Positions 62,573 to 64,000 of a DNA stretch of 64,000 nt are shown piece after piece (the stretch's first letter is position 1; each line of letters starts with the position of its first letter). The position numbers and the translations under genes were made by a program. The notes under the pieces are model-generated. The model did not search any database. It was not told the origin of the DNA and was given only the letters and a program-made list of their open reading frames with translations. Origin of the DNA: Devosia pacifica (lineage in GTDB: Bacteria; Pseudomonadota; Alphaproteobacteria; Rhizobiales; Devosiaceae); assembly GCF_014652635.1 (NCBI RefSeq), contig NZ_BMZE01000005.1, positions 61,623 to 125,622 on the forward strand. The letters run 5' to 3'.

Positions 62573-64000
62573 ATGAGACGCATGAGACGCGTAAAAATCG
62601 TCGCGACGCTTGGCCCGGCAAGCCATGACGAGACGATGATCGAAGAACTCGCACGCGCCGGTGCGGACGTCTTCCGTATAAACATGAGCCATGCCAGCCA
62701 CGAACTGATGCATGAGACGGTGGCGCGTATCCGCCGCGTAGAAGCCAAGCTCGACCATCCGCTGGGCGTGCTGGTCGACCTGCAGGGGCCGAAGCTGCGC
62801 GTCTGGACTTTCGCCGATGGCTCGGTCGAATTGGCTGCCGGCGAGACCTTCACGCTCGACACCAATGAAGAGCCAGGCGACGCCACCCGTGTACACCTGC
62901 CGCATCCCGAGATCTTCGAGAGCGTCAGCGTTGGTGACCGGTTGCTGCTCGATGACGGCAAGCTGCAGCTCAAGGCGACCAAGGTCAGCCCCAACGCAAT
63001 CGAAACCGAAGTGGTTTATGGCGGCAAGCTAAGCAACAAGAAGGGCGTCAGCCTGCCCGACACGCTTCTGGGGCTTGGCGCACTGACCGAGAAGGACCAC
63101 GCGGACCTGCTCGAAGGCCTCAAGGCCGAGGCCGACTGGATCGCCCTCAGCTTCGTGCAGCGCCCTGAAGACATCATTGATGTGCGCAAAATCGTTCAGG
63201 GCCGTGCCGGTGTCATGGCCAAGATCGAAAAGCCTCAGGCGATCGAGCGGCTCGAGGAAATCATCAAGCTGTGCGATGCCTTCATGGTGGCTCGCGGCGA
63301 CCTTGGCGTCGAACTTCCGGTCGAGACCGTTCCGGGCCTGCAAAAGCGCATGATCCGCATGGCGCGCCGCTACGGCAAGCCGGTGGTGGTAGCGACGCAG
63401 ATGCTGGAATCGATGATCACCTCGCCTGTGCCGACCCGCGCCGAGGTTTCGGACGTGTCGATCGCCGTGTTTGAGGGCGCCGATGCGGTGATGCTCTCGG
63501 CGGAAAGCGCGTCCGGCCAGTATCCTGTGGAAGCCGTGACGATGATGAACCGCACGGCTGTTGCGGTCGAGAACGATGCGAACTATCGCGGCATCATTCG
63601 CGCGCAGGCCACTGAACCTGAGGCGACCGCAGCGGATGCGATTTCTGCGGCGACCCGCCAGGTTGCGGAAACGCTCGATCTCGCTGCTATCGTCACCTAC
63701 ACGTCTTCCGGTTCCACAGGCATCCGTGCTGCGCGTGAGCGGCCCTCAAAGCCAATCATCGCGCTGTCCCCTAATCGGCGCACGATCAGGCGTCTTTCCG
63801 TCGTCTGGGGCATCCACTGCGTCCAGACGGAAGATGCGATCACGCTCGAGGATATGGTCGACCGCGCGTGCATCATTGCATATCAGGAAGGATTCGCACG
63901 TCCTGGCGACCGCGTCGCCATCACCGCAGGCGTGCCGCTTGGCACTCCGGGGGCAACCAACATGCTGCGCATTGCCTTCGTGCGGCAGGACGGCGGCGGC
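62573..64000 (+). CDS. pyk: Pyruvate kinase (runs off the right edge)
   Basis: Converts phosphoenolpyruvate and ADP to pyruvate and ATP. 476 codons are in the window without a stop, close to the usual full length, so only a few residues should be missing. Motifs: RRVKIVATLGPAS, FRINMSHASH, VDLQGPKLRV, the catalytic Lys in AKIEKPQAIERL, and MVARGDLGVELP followed by TQMLESM. Two in-frame ATGs (62573, 62582) are possible; neither has a good ribosome site close by (GAGGG 11-20 bases upstream). It lies 28 bases after DUF1036. Confidence 0.95.
   Translation, partial: MRRMRRVKIVATLGPASHDETMIEELARAGADVFRINMSHASHELMHETVARIRRVEAKLDHPLGVLVDLQGPKLRVWTFADGSVELAAGETFTLDTNEEPGDATRVHLPHPEIFESVSVGDRLLLDDGKLQLKATKVSPNAIETEVVYGGKLSNKKGVSLPDTLLGLGALTEKDHADLLEGLKAEADWIALSFVQRPEDIIDVRKIVQGRAGVMAKIEKPQAIERLEEIIKLCDAFMVARGDLGVELPVETVPGLQKRMIRMARRYGKPVVVATQMLESMITSPVPTRAEVSDVSIAVFEGADAVMLSAESASGQYPVEAVTMMNRTAVAVENDANYRGIIRAQATEPEATAADAISAATRQVAETLDLAAIVTYTSSGSTGIRAARERPSKPIIALSPNRRTIRRLSVVWGIHCVQTEDAITLEDMVDRACIIAYQEGFARPGDRVAITAGVPLGTPGATNMLRIAFVRQDGGG

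Noticed and set aside
1..64000. tRNA genes, insertion sequences, prophage, attachment sites
   Set aside because: No tRNA-like cloverleaf, transposase, integrase or flanking direct repeats were seen on either strand.

Overview
The window is chromosomal DNA of an alphaproteobacterium, most probably of the order Hyphomicrobiales (Rhizobiales). The evidence is gene content and order: ruvCAB next to ybgC-tolQRAB-pal-cpoB, a tkt/gap/pgk/class I aldolase block linked to DUF4164-zapA, 6S RNA beside 5-formyl-THF cyclo-ligase, suhB with a MotA-like/OmpA-like pair, rcdA (DUF1465), a DUF1013/TrcR gene, aa3-oxidase subunit IV beside pntAA-pntAB-pntB, and gapR (DUF2312)-DUF1036-pyk. Genes are dense, with many ATGA overlaps and GTG/TTG starts. 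I saw no insertion sequence, prophage, CRISPR array, tRNA or rRNA. Genus cannot be fixed from this sequence alone.

Layout. 1-5.2 kb (minus): the cell-envelope Tol-Pal operon ybgC-tolQ-tolR-tolA-tolB-pal, then a terminator and the start of cpoB. 5.25-11.3 kb (minus): a light-sensing cassette (heme oxygenase, bacteriophytochrome kinase, response regulator, large hybrid kinase, second response regulator), which with a NUDIX gene separates ybgC from ruvCAB (11.9-14.0 kb). 14.2-15.8 kb (plus): two membrane GGDEF proteins in tandem. 15.8-23.8 kb: yebC and central carbon genes (fbaB, pgk, gap, tkt) on the minus strand, interrupted by plus-strand cdd and a MerR-P-loop fusion gene. 23.9-30 kb: DUF4164, zapA, a lytic transglycosylase, a probable 6S RNA, folate ligase, YmdB-like phosphoesterase, a ThiE-like protein, a Sel1 protein and suhB. 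30-34 kb: the MotA-like/OmpA-like pair and an ABC exporter. 34-43 kb: rpmE, ynfA, rcdA, DUF1192, quinone oxidoreductase, trcR, a Kef-type antiporter, a TSUP permease, two DUF465 genes, purEK and rpsU. 43-50.8 kb (minus): hydrolase, DsbA-like oxidoreductase, a membrane protein, transhydrogenase, oxidase subunit IV and oligopeptidase F. 50.9-64 kb: an NtrC-like regulator without GAFTGA, L,D-transpeptidase, DUF882 peptidase, dxs, a TetR regulator, a Sel1/GYF secreted pair, gapR, DUF1036 and the start of pyk.

How it fits together. Most genes are housekeeping: envelope constriction and murein remodelling, recombination repair, glycolysis/Calvin-type sugar phosphates, NADPH supply and purine synthesis. 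The accessory or unusual parts are the phytochrome phosphorelay set into the ruv-tol junction, the MerR-ATPase fusion inside the glycolytic block, the lysine/alanine-rich tail on PntAA, the GYF/poly-proline/Sel1 pair, and a candidate small RNA upstream of rcdA that has a CtrA-type box, a GANTC site, anti-Shine-Dalgarno motifs and a terminator.
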